Origin: Bufo bufo
Lineage: Eukaryota > Chordata > Amphibia > Anura > Bufonidae
DNA: 64,000 nt
NCBI RefSeq assembly: GCF_905171765.1
Contig: NC_053389.1
Span: 743,629,146-743,693,145 of the forward strand
Reading direction: 5' to 3'
The position numbers and the translations under genes are program-made. The notes under the pieces were generated by a model that did no database searches, was not told the origin of the DNA, and worked only from the letters and a program-made list of their open reading frames with translations. Every line of letters begins with the position of its first letter. Positions within the stretch are counted from its first letter, which is position 1. Below are positions 18,213 through 28,688 of the stretch, piece by piece.

Positions 18213-19090
18213 TAACAAAAATCAAACCACGGTCACCTGACCAAAAACTCCTTTTAGGGGTCCTATCTATATGTTAAAACTTTAACCTTTATTATTTATT
18301 TTTGAAACAAAAATACTCAGAGAAACCAATACTACAAGGTAATTTAAAAATACCAGGTTGCAGTTTCGGGCTAAGTCAGTTAATTTATCTTTTTTGGGCC
18401 GCTGTCGCTCGCTCTACATTCTATTTAAGAGGTGGTTAACCTCATGGATACTCTGTGGCCATGTATCACCACAGGTTAGCAGGTGTATGTTCAATGGTGA
18501 ATTGTTTGGTGTCCCTATACGTCCTAGGTATAGGAGTCTCTATTGTAAATAGATGAGATGTATTCCTATATCCCTATGCGACAGACATCCGATTGACATG
18601 TGTATTAGCCCGTCCTGTGGGCTTCACCAGGATTGACAGGTGGGTGGGGGGAGTGACATCAACCGAGTGCTGCTCCTCTCCACCAATGAATTAAATCGCA
18701 CACCCCCTTAGATAGTATTGCATCACTGATGATGCTTTCTTGCCGCCTATAACGCGCATCCTTCTGGGTACTGCGCGATTGGCATGTATATTAACCCATC
18801 CTGTGAGCCTCGCCGGGAATGACAAGTAGGCGGGGGGAGTGACATCAGCCGAGTGTCGCTCCCCTCCACCAATGAGATGAATCGCACCAAAGGCACACCC
18901 CCTTTCCATTGTATCGCATCACTAATGATGCTTTCTTACCGCCTATTGCACGCATCCTTCTGAATGCTGCATCGAACCAGGGGGTGCGACGTCATGGAAG
19001 CGCCGCTTCCTTACTACCAGTACGATTCACCTCGCCCCCATCCTCCATATCACGTGACCAGTGTCTCTTGACTTGGGTAGGAGGTTAGAC
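18213..19090 (-). mobile_element. Solo Penelope-type 3' region with 186-bp tandem duplication
   Basis: Minus-strand order matches the PLE1 3' UTR: a GC-rich stretch with CACGTGA and GACGTC (about 19060-18985), two copies of a ~186-bp repeat (18591-18776 and 18777-18965), then CTGACTTAGCCCGAAACTGC (about 18380), and AATAAAGG (about 18285). No ORF remains. The repeats contain alternating GC-rich motifs and 'GATGTCACTCCCCCC'. Assigned by architecture only. Confidence 0.4.
18591..18965. repeat. Two tandem ~186-bp repeats
   Basis: GATTGACATGTGTATTAGCC (18591) matches GATTGGCATGTATATTAACC (18777). Both copies continue through 'GGGGGGAGTGACATCA' and 'GCATCACT.ATGATGCTTTCTT'. Confidence 0.85.
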
Positions 19091-19339
19091 TATGTCATTC
19101 TCAATGCAGTAACCCTTTCCTTTCTGCTCATGTAATAGTCAGCAAGTGATCACTGTGATACTATGGGAGTCCATGGATACCCTAGCAATGCCATAGGTGC
19201 CTCTCATACGGGCTATCCTATACCTTATCTCTTTCATGTATAGGATCAGTGACAAGGGAGGGGAATATGGTATGTATTGCAGGCTAATTTACCCGAAAAT
19301 AAGGGCTTCTCTAATTTATAGTGTATTAGCATCTTATAG
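19091..19339. other. Unassigned spacer
   Basis: Short segment between the Penelope-type region and the LINE fragment. Nothing recognisable. Confidence 0.25.
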
Positions 19340-19870
19340 CTACACTAATAGCAATATCTGTATTATATGGCTACTTAACTCCTTACATGGATCATAGCTT
19401 ACTAAATGGAAAGCTGTATATGATAAGCCTTCATTGACGCCCCTCGGACTTCTATGTTTGTGTACAAACCTTCTTTCCTCCAGACGCAGAGGATGTCCCC
19501 TCGTCACAGTCACAGTCCTGGGGATAAATAGATGATGGGAGAGATCTCTGTACTGACCCCTGATATATTTATACATAGTAATTAGATCTCCCCTTAGTCG
19601 TCTTTTTTCTAACGTAAATAACCCTAATTTTGATAATCTTTCAGGGTACTGTAGTTGCCCCATTCCAGTTATTACTTTAGTTGCCCTCCTCTGGACCCTC
19701 TCCAGCTCTGCTATGTCTGCCTTGTTCACAGGAGCCCAGAACTGTACACAGTACTCCATGTGTGGTCTGACTAATGATTTGTAAAGTGGTAGGACTATGT
19801 TCTCATCACGGGCATCTATGCCCCTTTTGATGCAAACCATTATCTTATTGGCCTTGGCAGCAGCTGCCTA
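19340..19870 (-). pseudogene. LINE reverse transcriptase C-terminal fragment, CR1/L2-like
   Basis: 166-residue open frame on the minus strand: LPLYKSLVRPHMEYCVQFW, ELERVQRRATKVI, LGLFTLEKRRLRGDLI and YKYIRG. These are the conserved blocks just after the RT domain in CR1/L2 ORF2, and they match the LINE at 37426-39357 in order and spacing (for example LVRPHLEYCAQYW there). 5'-truncated at about 19870. Diverged enough to be a different subfamily from both other LINE pieces. Confidence 0.85.
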
Positions 19871-20368
19871 ACTCATATGATTATGGCACACATGGCTGGT
19901 TAACTTGGATGCCTCTTCATGTGAAATGACTACTAACACTTGGAAGGAAGGGGGGATTTATCACTCTAGAATTATATTTTTTGTGACTTTTTGCATGAAA
20001 AATTGTGACTATTTGCATATTTACACCACTCATTCCAGTTTTGAAAAGTGGGTGGAAAAGTGGACGTAGTTAACCACGTGAATTAGTTTCATTCCTGATT
20101 TATCAATGCAACTTTTTCAAAACGTAGTATTTCTAGACAAAAATGTTAGGTTTTAAAATTGCAGCAAAGTGCAACATTTGATACATTTGGTGCAATTGCC
20201 AACCCAAACTCAAATCAAACTCCAAATATTACTGTCTTGATAAATTCCCCCCTTTGGATGTGTGGATGGGTTACAGTTATATCACTAAGCGATTTACTTG
20301 ATGGATGGTTATTTACAATATGTGTCCACTGTGTGGTATAGTGCGGATCTTTTTGGGACAAAATGATT
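19871..20368. other. Unassigned AT-rich sequence
   Basis: No gene. The stretch around 19940-20160 ('GGGGATTTATCA', 'GTGACTTTTTGCA', 'GATTTATCAATGCAACTTTT') has the look of a non-coding interspersed repeat, but I see no paired termini. Confidence 0.25.
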
Positions 20369-20789
20369 AAGGCTACTTTCACACCAGCGTTATCCCTTTA
20401 CTCTATTGAGATTCGTCATAGGGTCCCAATAGCGGGAGAAAACACTTCCATTTTGTTCCCATTTATTGTCAATGGGGACAAAACTGAACGAAACGGTATG
20501 CGCCAGAATGCAGAATGTTCTATTTGGCTGCGTCCACATCGCGGACAGAATAACGCCGCAAGTGGCTTACATTATGAGTCATGACGAATCTGTCATACTC
20601 CGCACCACGTCGGACACAATAGAAAACGTGACTTTCAATGGTGTTCATGACGGATCCGTCTTGGCTATTTTAAAGATAATACAATCGGATCCGTTCATAA
20701 CGGATGTAGACGATTTTATCATCGTGACGGAATCGTTTTTGCTGATCCATGACGGATCCAGCAAAAACGCTGGTGTAAAAGTAGCCTTA
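20369..20789. mobile_element. Foldback element, 'AAGGCTACTTTCACAC' family
   Basis: Ends are inverted: TAAGGCTACTTTCACACC at left, GTGTAAAAGTAGCCTTA at right. The interior is full of short inverted pairs around GGATCCG. Non-coding. It shares its terminus with the element at 54853-55367. Confidence 0.75.
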
Positions 20790-20925
20790 CTTTGATTCAT
20801 TTGCACAGTGGTGTAGTATTCTACCAGTGCATGTGTCTCTCCAGCAATTTTACAGTTTCTATCTATTATGCCATCTGAGTTTATTGAACTTCCTACTAAC
20901 TGACCATACATTGAACCTGTCAGAC

Positions 20926-21178
20926 TAAGGGTCCATTCACACATCCGAAAAATGGGTCAGCATCCGTTCCATGCATCCGCATTTTCGTTCCTCAGCCCCG
21001 CAAAAAAATAGAACATATCCTGTTCTTGTCCACAGACATGGACAAGAAAAGGCATTTCTATTATAGTGCAGGCCATGTGCGGTCCACAAAATGCTGGGTG
21101 CACACGGCAGGTGTCCGTGTTTTGCGAATCCGCAATTTGCGAACTGCGAACACTTGCGGACGTGTGAATGGACCCTAA
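20926..21178. mobile_element. Foldback element, 'GGGTCCATTCACAC' family, TAA target duplication
   Basis: TAA|GGGTCCATTCACACATCCG at left is mirrored by CGGACGTGTGAATGGACCC|TAA at right. The related copy at 36040-36299 has the same ends. A TAA duplication and GG-start termini fit PIF/Harbinger-type MITEs; the class is inferred. Confidence 0.75.
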
Positions 21179-21202
21179 CCCGAGAAAGTGTAACTGTCAC
21201 TG

Positions 21203-21437
21203 TAAGGCCTCATGCACACGGCCGTTGCCGTATTACTGCCCGCAAACAGCGGGTCCGCAATATGCTGGCACCGGCCGTGTGCTCCCCGCATCACGGATGA
21301 AGACCCATTCACTTGAATGGGTCCGCAATCCGGAGCTGCGGTGCGGAACAGACGCACGGAACCCCACGGAAGCACCACAAATTGCGGATCCACAATGCAC
21401 GGAATGGCCGCACAACTGCTGTGTGCATGAGGCCTAA
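21203..21437. mobile_element. Foldback element, 'GGCCTCATGCACAC' family, TAA target duplication
   Basis: TAA|GGCCTCATGCACACGGCCG at left, GTGTGCATGAGGCC|TAA at right. Interior is rich in GCGGGTCCGC/GCGGATCC. Non-coding. Sister copies at 22062-22380 and 25830-26169. Confidence 0.8.
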
Positions 21438-22013
21438 AAAGTTTATTTGTACTATAAAACAGGGTGCAGCAAAGTTCGAACTCAGCATTAGTTCTACTGA
21501 GCGCTCAAGACGCCTATTTGTAACATACAGAGGTTTCCAGCTATCTCTTGTCACTCCCCCAGTCCCTGCCTATGTACATGTGTCCTAACTATCACTGCCC
21601 ATCTCCCTGCCTATCTGACTTGTTACACACAGGAGTCTTCAGCGCTCAGTAGAACTGAAGACTGAAGACAGATTCTCCTTAACAGCGCTCTGTTACAGCT
21701 TTCCTAAAAATACTTTTTACACCCTGTTTTCTAATACAAAGAGCCATCTTTCCCTAAGAAAGTTTACTGAACTGAACTAACAGTCTAATTTGAAAATTAT
21801 TTGTGGTGACTGGGTTACTGCCTAATCTATGTATTTTTTCTTTTATATTGTTACATCTTGAGACATATCATTTCATTATTCGCTGGCCAGTGGGTAGTCG
21901 GTTGTAACCTTGTATATTCATGAACTATGAATGCACTTGTTTTCTTTATAGGTATAGTTTGCAATTTTTTTGATAATTATGTGAATAAGATATGGTGTTT
22001 TAAATTATTTAAT
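21438..22013. other. Unassigned sequence with a short inverted pair
   Basis: No gene. 'AGTTCTACTGAGCGCT' (about 21490) is mirrored by 'AGCGCTCAGTAGAACT' (about 21640), with spacing of about 140 bp, so this may be another small foldback repeat. Confidence 0.3.
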
Positions 22014-22061
22014 CAGTGTCGAAGAAGGAAATGAGCAGCGGCACTCACCAGAGTGTAACTT

Positions 22062-22380
22062 TAAGGCCTCATACACACGACCGTTGTTTAGGTCTGCATC
22101 CGAGCCGCCGTTTTGGCGGCTCGGATGCGGACCCATTCACTTCAATGGGGCCGCAAAAGATGCGGACAGCACTCCGTGTGCTGTCCGCATCCGTGCCGCT
22201 CCGTTCCGCGGCCCCGTTAAATAAATATAACAACGCTTTGCAGACAAGAATAGGCATTTGTATTGCCGGCGCCCGTTCCGTTCCGCAAATTGCGGAAGGC
22301 AACACGGATGGCTTCCGTTTTTTGCGGATCCGCGGTTTGCGGACCACAAAAAACGTCACGGCAGTGTGCATGAGGCCTAA
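22062..22380. mobile_element. Foldback element, 'GGCCTCATGCACAC' family, nested
   Basis: TAA|GGCCTCATACACACGACCG at left and GTGTGCATGAGGCC|TAA at right. Inner palindrome 'GAGCCGCCGTTTTGGCGGCTC'-like at about 22100. Inserted into the left arm of the 22014-22977 repeat, so it is younger than that repeat. Confidence 0.8.
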
Positions 22381-22480
22381 GTCGATGCTTTTATTCACAT
22401 AGTTTCAATCAAGGCATGGGGCAGACAGACACTCTAACACACACCAAACAGCGACGGCCGTTTCGCAAAGGTGATGGATC
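22381..22480 (-). mobile_element. Penelope-type 3' end relic with hammerhead 3' half
   Basis: On the minus strand about 22465-22440 reads TTTGCGAAACGGCCGTCGCT. GAAA, then ACG-GC-CGT (stem III), then C17 of a GTC triplet, matches the 3' half of a type I hammerhead. GAATAAAAGCATCGAC follows about 60 bp later. The CTGANGA half has been replaced by foldback sequence. Confidence 0.4.
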
Positions 22481-23460
22481 ATGTGATGGACCATGTGATG
22501 AACGCAGTGACGTCATCAAAGGTCCTATTCCTCACAGATGAAGTCAGAAGAGATGCCGGCTGTGCGAACAAGTGGATTAAGGTGAGTTAAATAATTATAT
22601 ATTTTTTTTAACCCCTCCAGCCCTATTGTACTAAGCATTCTGTATTCAGAATGCTATGATTTTCCCTTATAACCATGTTATAAGGGAAAATAATACAATT
22701 TACACTACAACTAACCCAAACCTGAACTTCTGTGAAGAAGTTCAGGTCTGGGTACCACATTCAGTTTTTTATCACACGCGTGCAAAACGCATTGCACCCG
22801 CGCGATAAAAACTAAACAACGGGACGCAATCACAGTCAAAACTGACTGCAATTGCGTACTTACTCGCACGGGTTTGCCGCAACGCATCCGGACCTTATCC
22901 GGACAGGCTCGTTTGAAAGAGGCCTTAAAGTTACACACTGGGGAGTGCCGCTGCTCATTTCCTTCTTCGACACTTATTATTTTTACTCTCACTTACTATC
23001 AGCTGTGCACCATCGATAGTGTATGTGATTGGAAGATCAGTGGAATTGCCGTATACCTCGCTTGCCGCGGGTCATATGTGTAGCTGTGCCGCCTCGTTAT
23101 CCTCATTGCAGAGTTTAAATTATTTAATAGTGGAATTTGAGTGCTTGATGGTTCTATTCACCAGTATCATCAATATGTGACATTTCAAACTTGCTTTATG
23201 CATTGACTAACTACATATAATTATGTTGGAACCCAGTGAGTAGCACAATATAACTTCACACCCTATAGTTTGATCAGGTCCAACCTTCATCTGTTAGGCC
23301 CATTTCACACGTGCGAGTATTCCGCGCGGGTGCAATGCGTGATGTGAACGCATTGCACCCGCACTGAATCCGGACCCATTCATTTCTATGGGGCCGTGTG
23401 CATGAGCGTTTTTTTCACGCATCACTTCTGCATTGCATGAAAATAGCATGTTCTATATTC
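22481..23460. mobile_element. Foldback element fragment with double-hairpin module M1
   Basis: Contains CRE-like TGACGTCA (22508-22515), a donor-like AAGGTGAGTTAA (22579-22590) and hairpins at 22634-22653 and 22659-22691. These are followed by 'GAACTTCTGTGAAGAAGTTC' and an inverted 'GCAAAACGCATTGCACCCGC' block, and it ends 'TTTGAAAGAGGCC'. After 22978 an unassigned ~300 bp stretch leads to another terminus at 23297 (GGCCCATTTCACACGTGCG). Confidence 0.5.
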
Positions 23461-23463
23461 TAA

Positions 23464-24474
23464 GGCTGGTTTCACACGGGCATCGTGGATTGGGGCCGGA
23501 TGCGTTCAGAGTGCGTTCAGTGAAACTCGCGCGTGATAAAAAACTGAATGTTTACAAACATCTCTTAGCAACCATCGGTGAAAAACGCATCGCACCCGCA
23601 CTTGCTTGCGGATGCAATGCGTTTTTCACGCAGCCCCATTCACTTCTAAGGCCTCTATTACACGGGCGTTGCGGAAAAATGTCCGGGTGCGTTGAGGGAA
23701 CACCCGCGATTTTTCCGCGCGAGTGCAAAACCTTGTAATGCGTTTTGCACTCGCGTGAGAAAAATCGCGCGTGTTTGGTACCCAAACCCGAACTTCTTCA
23801 CAGAAGTTCGGGCTTGGGATCGGTGTTCTGTAAATAGTATTATTTTCCCTTATAACATATAGTTTAAGGACCTGGGATGACGTCACTCTGGTCATCACAT
23901 GGTACGTCACATGATCTTTTACCATGTGACGTACCATGTGATGACCGAAGTGACGTCATCCCAGGTCCTTAAACTATAGTTAATGCTCTCCACAGGTCCT
24001 AGACAGTAAAAGAGTCAGACGGAGATGCCGGCTACGCGAGCAAGTGGATAAAGGTGAGTTAAATGACTTTTTATTTTTTTTTAACCCCTCCAGCCCTGTT
24101 TTACTATGCATTCTGTATTCAGAATGCTATTATTTTCCCTTATAACCATGTTATAAGGGAAAATAATAAGGTTCGGGTATCCATCCCGATCGTCTCCTAG
24201 CAACCGTGCGTGAAAATCGCACCGCATCCGCACTTGCTTGCGGATGCTTGCGATTTTCACGCAACCCCATTCATTTCTATGGGGCCTGCGTTACGTGAAA
24301 AACGCACAAAGAGGAGCATGCTGCGATTTTCACGCAACGCAAAAGTGATGCGTGAAAATCACCGCTCGTGTGCACAGCCCCATAGAAATGAATGGGTCAG
24401 TATTCAGTGCGGGTGCAATGCGTTCACCTCCCGCATCGCATCCGCGCGGAATACTCGCTCGTGTGAAAGGGGCC
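23464..24474. mobile_element. Long foldback element E1 with module M2, TAA-flanked
   Basis: TAA|GGCTGGTTTCACACGGGC at left; CGCTCGTGTGAAAGGGGCC|TAA at right (TAA 24475-24477). It contains a ~120-bp near-perfect palindrome (23859-23978) with two TGACGTCA sites, then a module with hairpins at 24108-24127 and 24128-24168, then inverted TGCGTGAAAATCGC blocks. Non-coding. Confidence 0.6.
23859..23978. repeat. 120-bp near-perfect palindrome with paired CRE sites
   Basis: TATAGTTTAAGGACCTGGGA at left is mirrored by TCCCAGGTCCTTAAACTATA at right. TGACGTCA occurs in both arms (23878-23885, 23951-23958), and GGTCATCACATGGTACGT is mirrored around a loop at about 23915. A related but diverged palindrome is at about 25180-25286. 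Confidence 0.9.
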
Positions 24475-24674
24475 TAAGGGGCCAGGGCTGCGTGAAAAAT
24501 GCAGAATATAGAACATGCTGCGATTTTCACGCAACGCAGAACTGATGCGTGAAAAACAACGCTCATGTACAAAGCACCATAGAAATTAATGGGTCAGGAT
24601 TCAGTGCGGGTGCTATGCGTTCACGGCACGCATTTCACCCGCGCGGAAAACTCGCTCGTGTGAAAGGGACCTAA

Positions 24675-25651
24675 GGCCCCTTTCACACGAGCGAGTATTC
24701 CGCGCGGATGCGATGCGGGAGGTGAACGCATTGCACCCGCACTGAATACTGACCCATTCATTTCTATGGGGGTGTTCACATGAGCGGTGATTTTCACGCA
24801 TCATTTGTGCGTTGCGTGAAAATCGCAGCATGCTCCTCTTTGTGCATTTTTCACGCAACGCAGGCCCCATAGAAGTGAATGGGGTTGCGTGAAAATCGCA
24901 AGCATCCGCAAGCAAGTGCGGATGCGGTGCGATTTTCACACACGGTTGCTAGGAGACGATCGGGATGATGACCAGATCATTATTATTTTCCCTTATAACA
25001 TGGTTATAAGGGAAAATAATAGCATTCTGAATACAGAATGCATAGTAAACTAGCGCTGGAGGGGTTAAAAAAAAATAAAAAATAATTTAACTCACCTTAA
25101 TCCACTTGATCGCGGAGCCCGGCATCTGCTTCTGTCTCCTTTGTTGAATAGGACCTGTGGTGAGCATTAAGTACAGTTACAGGACCTTTGATGACGTCAC
25201 TCCGGTCATCACATGGTACGTCACATGATCTTTTACCATGGTGATGGATCATGTGATGACCGGAGTGACGTCATCAAAGGTCCTGGAATGAATGCTCAGC
25301 ACAGGAGGAGACAGACAAGATGCCGGCAGCGCGAGCAAGTGGATTAAGGTGAGTTAAATTTTTTTTAATTTTTTTTTAATCCCTCCAGCGCTAGTTTACT
25401 ATGCATTCTGTATTCAGAATGCTATTATTTTCCCTTATAACCATGTCATAAGGGAAAATAATTGAATCTACAGAACACCGATCCCAAGCCCGAACTTCTG
25501 TGAAGAAGTTCGGGTTTGGGTACCAAACACGCGCAATTTTTCTCACGCGAGTGCAAAACGCATTACAATGTTTTGCACTCGTGCGGAAAAATCGCGGGTG
25601 TTCCCATCAACGCACCCGCACATTTTCCCGCAACGTCGTGTGAAAGAGGCC
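24675..25651. mobile_element. Long foldback element E2 with modules M3 and M4, TAA-flanked
   Basis: TAA (24672-24674)|GGCCCCTTTCACACGAGCG at left and CGTGTGAAAGAGGCC|TAA (25652-25654) at right. Inside are two oppositely oriented modules (M3 hairpins 24982-25020 and 25022-25041; M4 hairpins 25403-25422 and 25424-25462) on either side of a CRE-bearing palindrome. Its left TAA directly adjoins 'GTGTGAAAGGGACC', the right end of a neighbouring family member. Confidence 0.65.
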
Positions 25652-25829
25652 TAAGAGATTTTGTTTGTAAACCTTCAGTTTTTTATCACGCGTGTGAAAA
25701 AACGCATCAAAACGCATTGCACCCGCTCGGAAAAACTAAACAACTGAACGCAATGGCAGACAAAACAGACTGAACTTGCTTGCAAAATGGTGCGAGTTTC
25801 ACTGAACGCACCCTGAACGCATCTGGACC

Positions 25830-26169
25830 TAAGGCCTATTGCACACGACCGTATGGCTTTTTCAGCATTTTGCAGTCTGCAAAAAACGGATCCGCAAAAA
25901 ATACGGATGACGTCCGTGTGCATTCCTTTTTTTGCAGAACGGAACAGCTGGCCCCTGATAGAACAGTCCTATCCTTGTCCGTTATGCAGACAATAATAGG
26001 ACATGTTCTATCTTTGAACGGAATGGAAAAACAGAAATACGGAAATGGAATGCATACGGAGTACATTCAGTTTTTTTTGCGGACCCATTGAAATGAATGG
26101 TTCTGTATACAGAACGCAAAAAACGGAATGTAAACGGAAAAAAAAAACAGTTGTGTGCATGAGGCCTAA
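25830..26169. mobile_element. Foldback element, 'GGCCTCATGCACAC' family, nested
   Basis: TAA|GGCCTATTGCACACGACCG at left, GTTGTGTGCATGAGGCC|TAA at right. It interrupts a member of the 'TTTCACACGAGCG' family: 'CATCTGGACC' at left and 'CCGTCAGACTCGTGTGAAAG' at right belong together. Confidence 0.75.
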
Positions 26170-26198
26170 TCCGTCAGACTCGTGTGAAAGAGGCCTAA

Positions 26199-27120
26199 CG
26201 CCCCTTGCAGATGAGCGTGTCCGGATTAGGTCCGGATGCGTTGCGTCTGCGTTCAGTGAAAACTGAGTGAGTTCGCAGGCACAGTCATTCAGTTTTGCCT
26301 GCGTTCGCGTTCAGTTGTTATCGCGCGGGTGCAATGCGTTTTGCACGCACGTGATAAAAAACTGAATGTGGTACCCAGACCCGAACCCGGACTTCTTCAC
26401 CGAAGTTCGGGTTTGGGTTCGGTGTTCTGTAGAATTTATTTTTTTCCATTATAACATGGTTATAATGGAAAATAATATAATTCTTTAATACAGAATGCAA
26501 AGTCCAATGTCAATTAAGGGTTAAAAAATAATAAAAACATAACTCACCTTATCCACTTAATCGTGCAGCCGGCATCGCCTTCTTTGTTCTTCTTGAAAGA
26601 CCTGCAATAGGACCTTCGCTGACGGTGGTGAGCGCGATGATGTCAGCGCAGGTCCTTCTGAACGAAGATAAAAGGTCCTTCTATCTTCATGAAGTGGATG
26701 AGGTGAGTAAAGTTTTTATTATTTTTTAACCCTCAATTGACATTGGATTTTGCATTCTGCATCAAAGAATGCTATTATTTTCCATTATAACCATGTTATA
26801 ATGGAAAATAATAATGTAGATGGGGTCCCGGGTTGATCATCCCTCGTCTCCTTAGCAACCATGCGTGAAAATCGCACCGCATCCGCAAGCAAGTGCGATT
26901 TTCACACAGCCCCATTCATTTCTATGGGGCCTGCGTTGCGTGAAAAACGCAGAATATAGAGCATTCTGCGATTTTCACGTAACGCACAAGTGCTGCGTGA
27001 AAAACACCGCTCATGTACACAGCCCCATTGAAATGAATGGGTCAGGATTCAGTGCGGGTGCTATGCGTTCACCTCACGCATTGCACCCGCGCGGAATTCT
27101 CGCCCGTGTGAAAGGGGCCT
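26199..27120. mobile_element. Long foldback element E3 with modules M5 and M6
   Basis: It starts after TAA (26196-26198) with CGCCCCTTGCAGATGAGCG and ends CCGTGTGAAAGGGGCC before TTAA. Modules M5 (minus; hairpins 26440-26476, 26480-26499) and M6 (plus; 26752-26771, 26773-26811) face each other. Their second hairpin has CCATTATAA/TTATAATGG where M1-M4 have CCCTTATAA/TTATAAGGG. Confidence 0.6.
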
Positions 27121-28684
27121 TAAGAGTCCATACACACCATGATATTGCAGCGGCATATCAGTCATGAATGTATAATATATCTTACCTCCAGCTGTAAAAT
27201 ACTGTATATGTTATTTGCTCCCTACAACATCCACTAGTGACCTGATTTTCACGATCATGACCCTTTATCTTCTGTCGCAGTATCATTGCCAAAAAATATA
27301 ATCTCCCCATCTGCCACAAGCCGACACTGTTATCCTTCATACTGTTACTGTCATGAGCTTTTACTTATGTGCTCCTGTAAAATCATACACGTACGAAACC
27401 GTGTGGGAAGAACATTTATGATATATCGATAGAGGGGTGGAGATAAGCTGCTGCCCCTGCTGCTTATCTCCAGTGAAAACAACAGGATCAGGCAGGTATC
27501 ATTTAACCTGTTTGATGAATGTCTTCCCCAGGAGCTGCCGCCGGATTGAGGTCTGCCGGCTCCTATGAAAATGAGTGCATGGTGAAAAAAATCCAAAAAG
27601 TCTGATGGGTGCAAGTGTCGAGGTGTCACGACATGCCTGTGTCATTGTCACAGGATCATCTAACATTCCTCTGTGGGTTGTCCTGCTTTGGCACATATAT
27701 TATGCGTCTCTGCAATGCAAACTGTGTGTAAATGTCATAAGCCAGCCATGGGTGCAATCACATTGAGGTGACCTGTTGAGAAGACTCCTGCTCCCCGCTG
27801 CTCTGGCTCTGTGGCTCCTCTGTTTTCTTCACTTACAGTATCAACCTCCTCATGGACAGGGTCACATCCATCACTGCAGCCAATGACTGGTCTCAGCGGT
27901 GACATGTCCCCAAGTGGAATGTCCTTGCTGGGTGCTGCACCGCTTGGGGACATGTAACTGGCTGCAGTGGTGCATTGCCTGTGCAGAAGTTGACAGACGG
28001 GGACCAGAAGTCAAGTGAAGAGATGGAGCAAGGGGGAGCAGGGAAATGTGAATACCACTGACCTGGGAGGACACAAGATAAGTCTTTAAGGCTGTAGTTT
28101 TTGTGCGTTAAGATACATTTCTGAGTTAAGATGATGCATTAGGTTCACCTACATATTTAAAACCATAGACAAAAAAAAGGGTTATCGCTATGAGTTTTAC
28201 TGGGAAACTCAGCTCTGCTGCATCTGTGTAAACCAACCTTACACACAAGACCATGCAGAGACCATAACTGGAGACGGGGAAGCAGAAGTAATAATCAACA
28301 TTATGGCTATTATTATTTATTTGAGGATTATGATATTTGAAACTATAGCTTAGTTTCCGCAAACACTTACAGCAGACTGATCAGCTTAGTATATGCCGCC
28401 CTATGTAAGGTCTGGACTTATAGTAGAGAAAATGGCACAATCTGCTATTTAGCTAAAGTGAGATCATTGGCAGCAGTGGTTTCGTAGTGTCAGACGGTGC
28501 AGGGACACCCCCAACTGGTAAAACCTAGACGGACCTTTATTGCAGGCTGCTGCCAATTCATTCACAAACTTCTTGTAGGAATAATAGAGGAATGGCACAA
28601 CATCGGTGTCTTAGAATAAATCCACCAGGATTGTTATTACATGGAAAATGAAGGTAGTTACTAAGAAGAGGTGACAGGTCCTCT
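27121..28684. other. Unassigned sequence; possibly part of it low-copy
   Basis: No gene recognised. Inverted pairs occur at about 27430-27480 (TGGAGATAAGC..GCTTATCTCC) and 27895-27960 (GACATGTCCCCAAG..CTTGGGGACATGT). The last ~40 bases ('GAGGTGACAGGTCCTCT' before TTAA) look like the end of a TTAA-specific foldback element that abuts the next one. Confidence 0.3.
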
Positions 28685-28688
28685 TTAA

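Larger units (their letters stand above)
22014..22977. repeat. Inverted-arm repeat interrupted by foldback elements
   Basis: GTGTCGAAGAAGGAAATGAG with 'CAGCGGCACTC' at 22017-22050 is mirrored at about 22935-22977. Between the arms lie the element 22062-22380, a Penelope-type tail (22381-22480) and one copy of the double-hairpin module. Confidence 0.6.

Noticed and set aside
20466..20795. 109-residue open frame inside a foldback element
   Set aside because: It spans inverted repeat arms and the opposite strand has a similar frame; a by-product of symmetry.
21336..21437. Terminal 'CATGAGGCC' elements as promoter CpG islands
   Set aside because: Their CpG content comes from foldback arms repeated in several copies; no TATA, Inr or transcript evidence.
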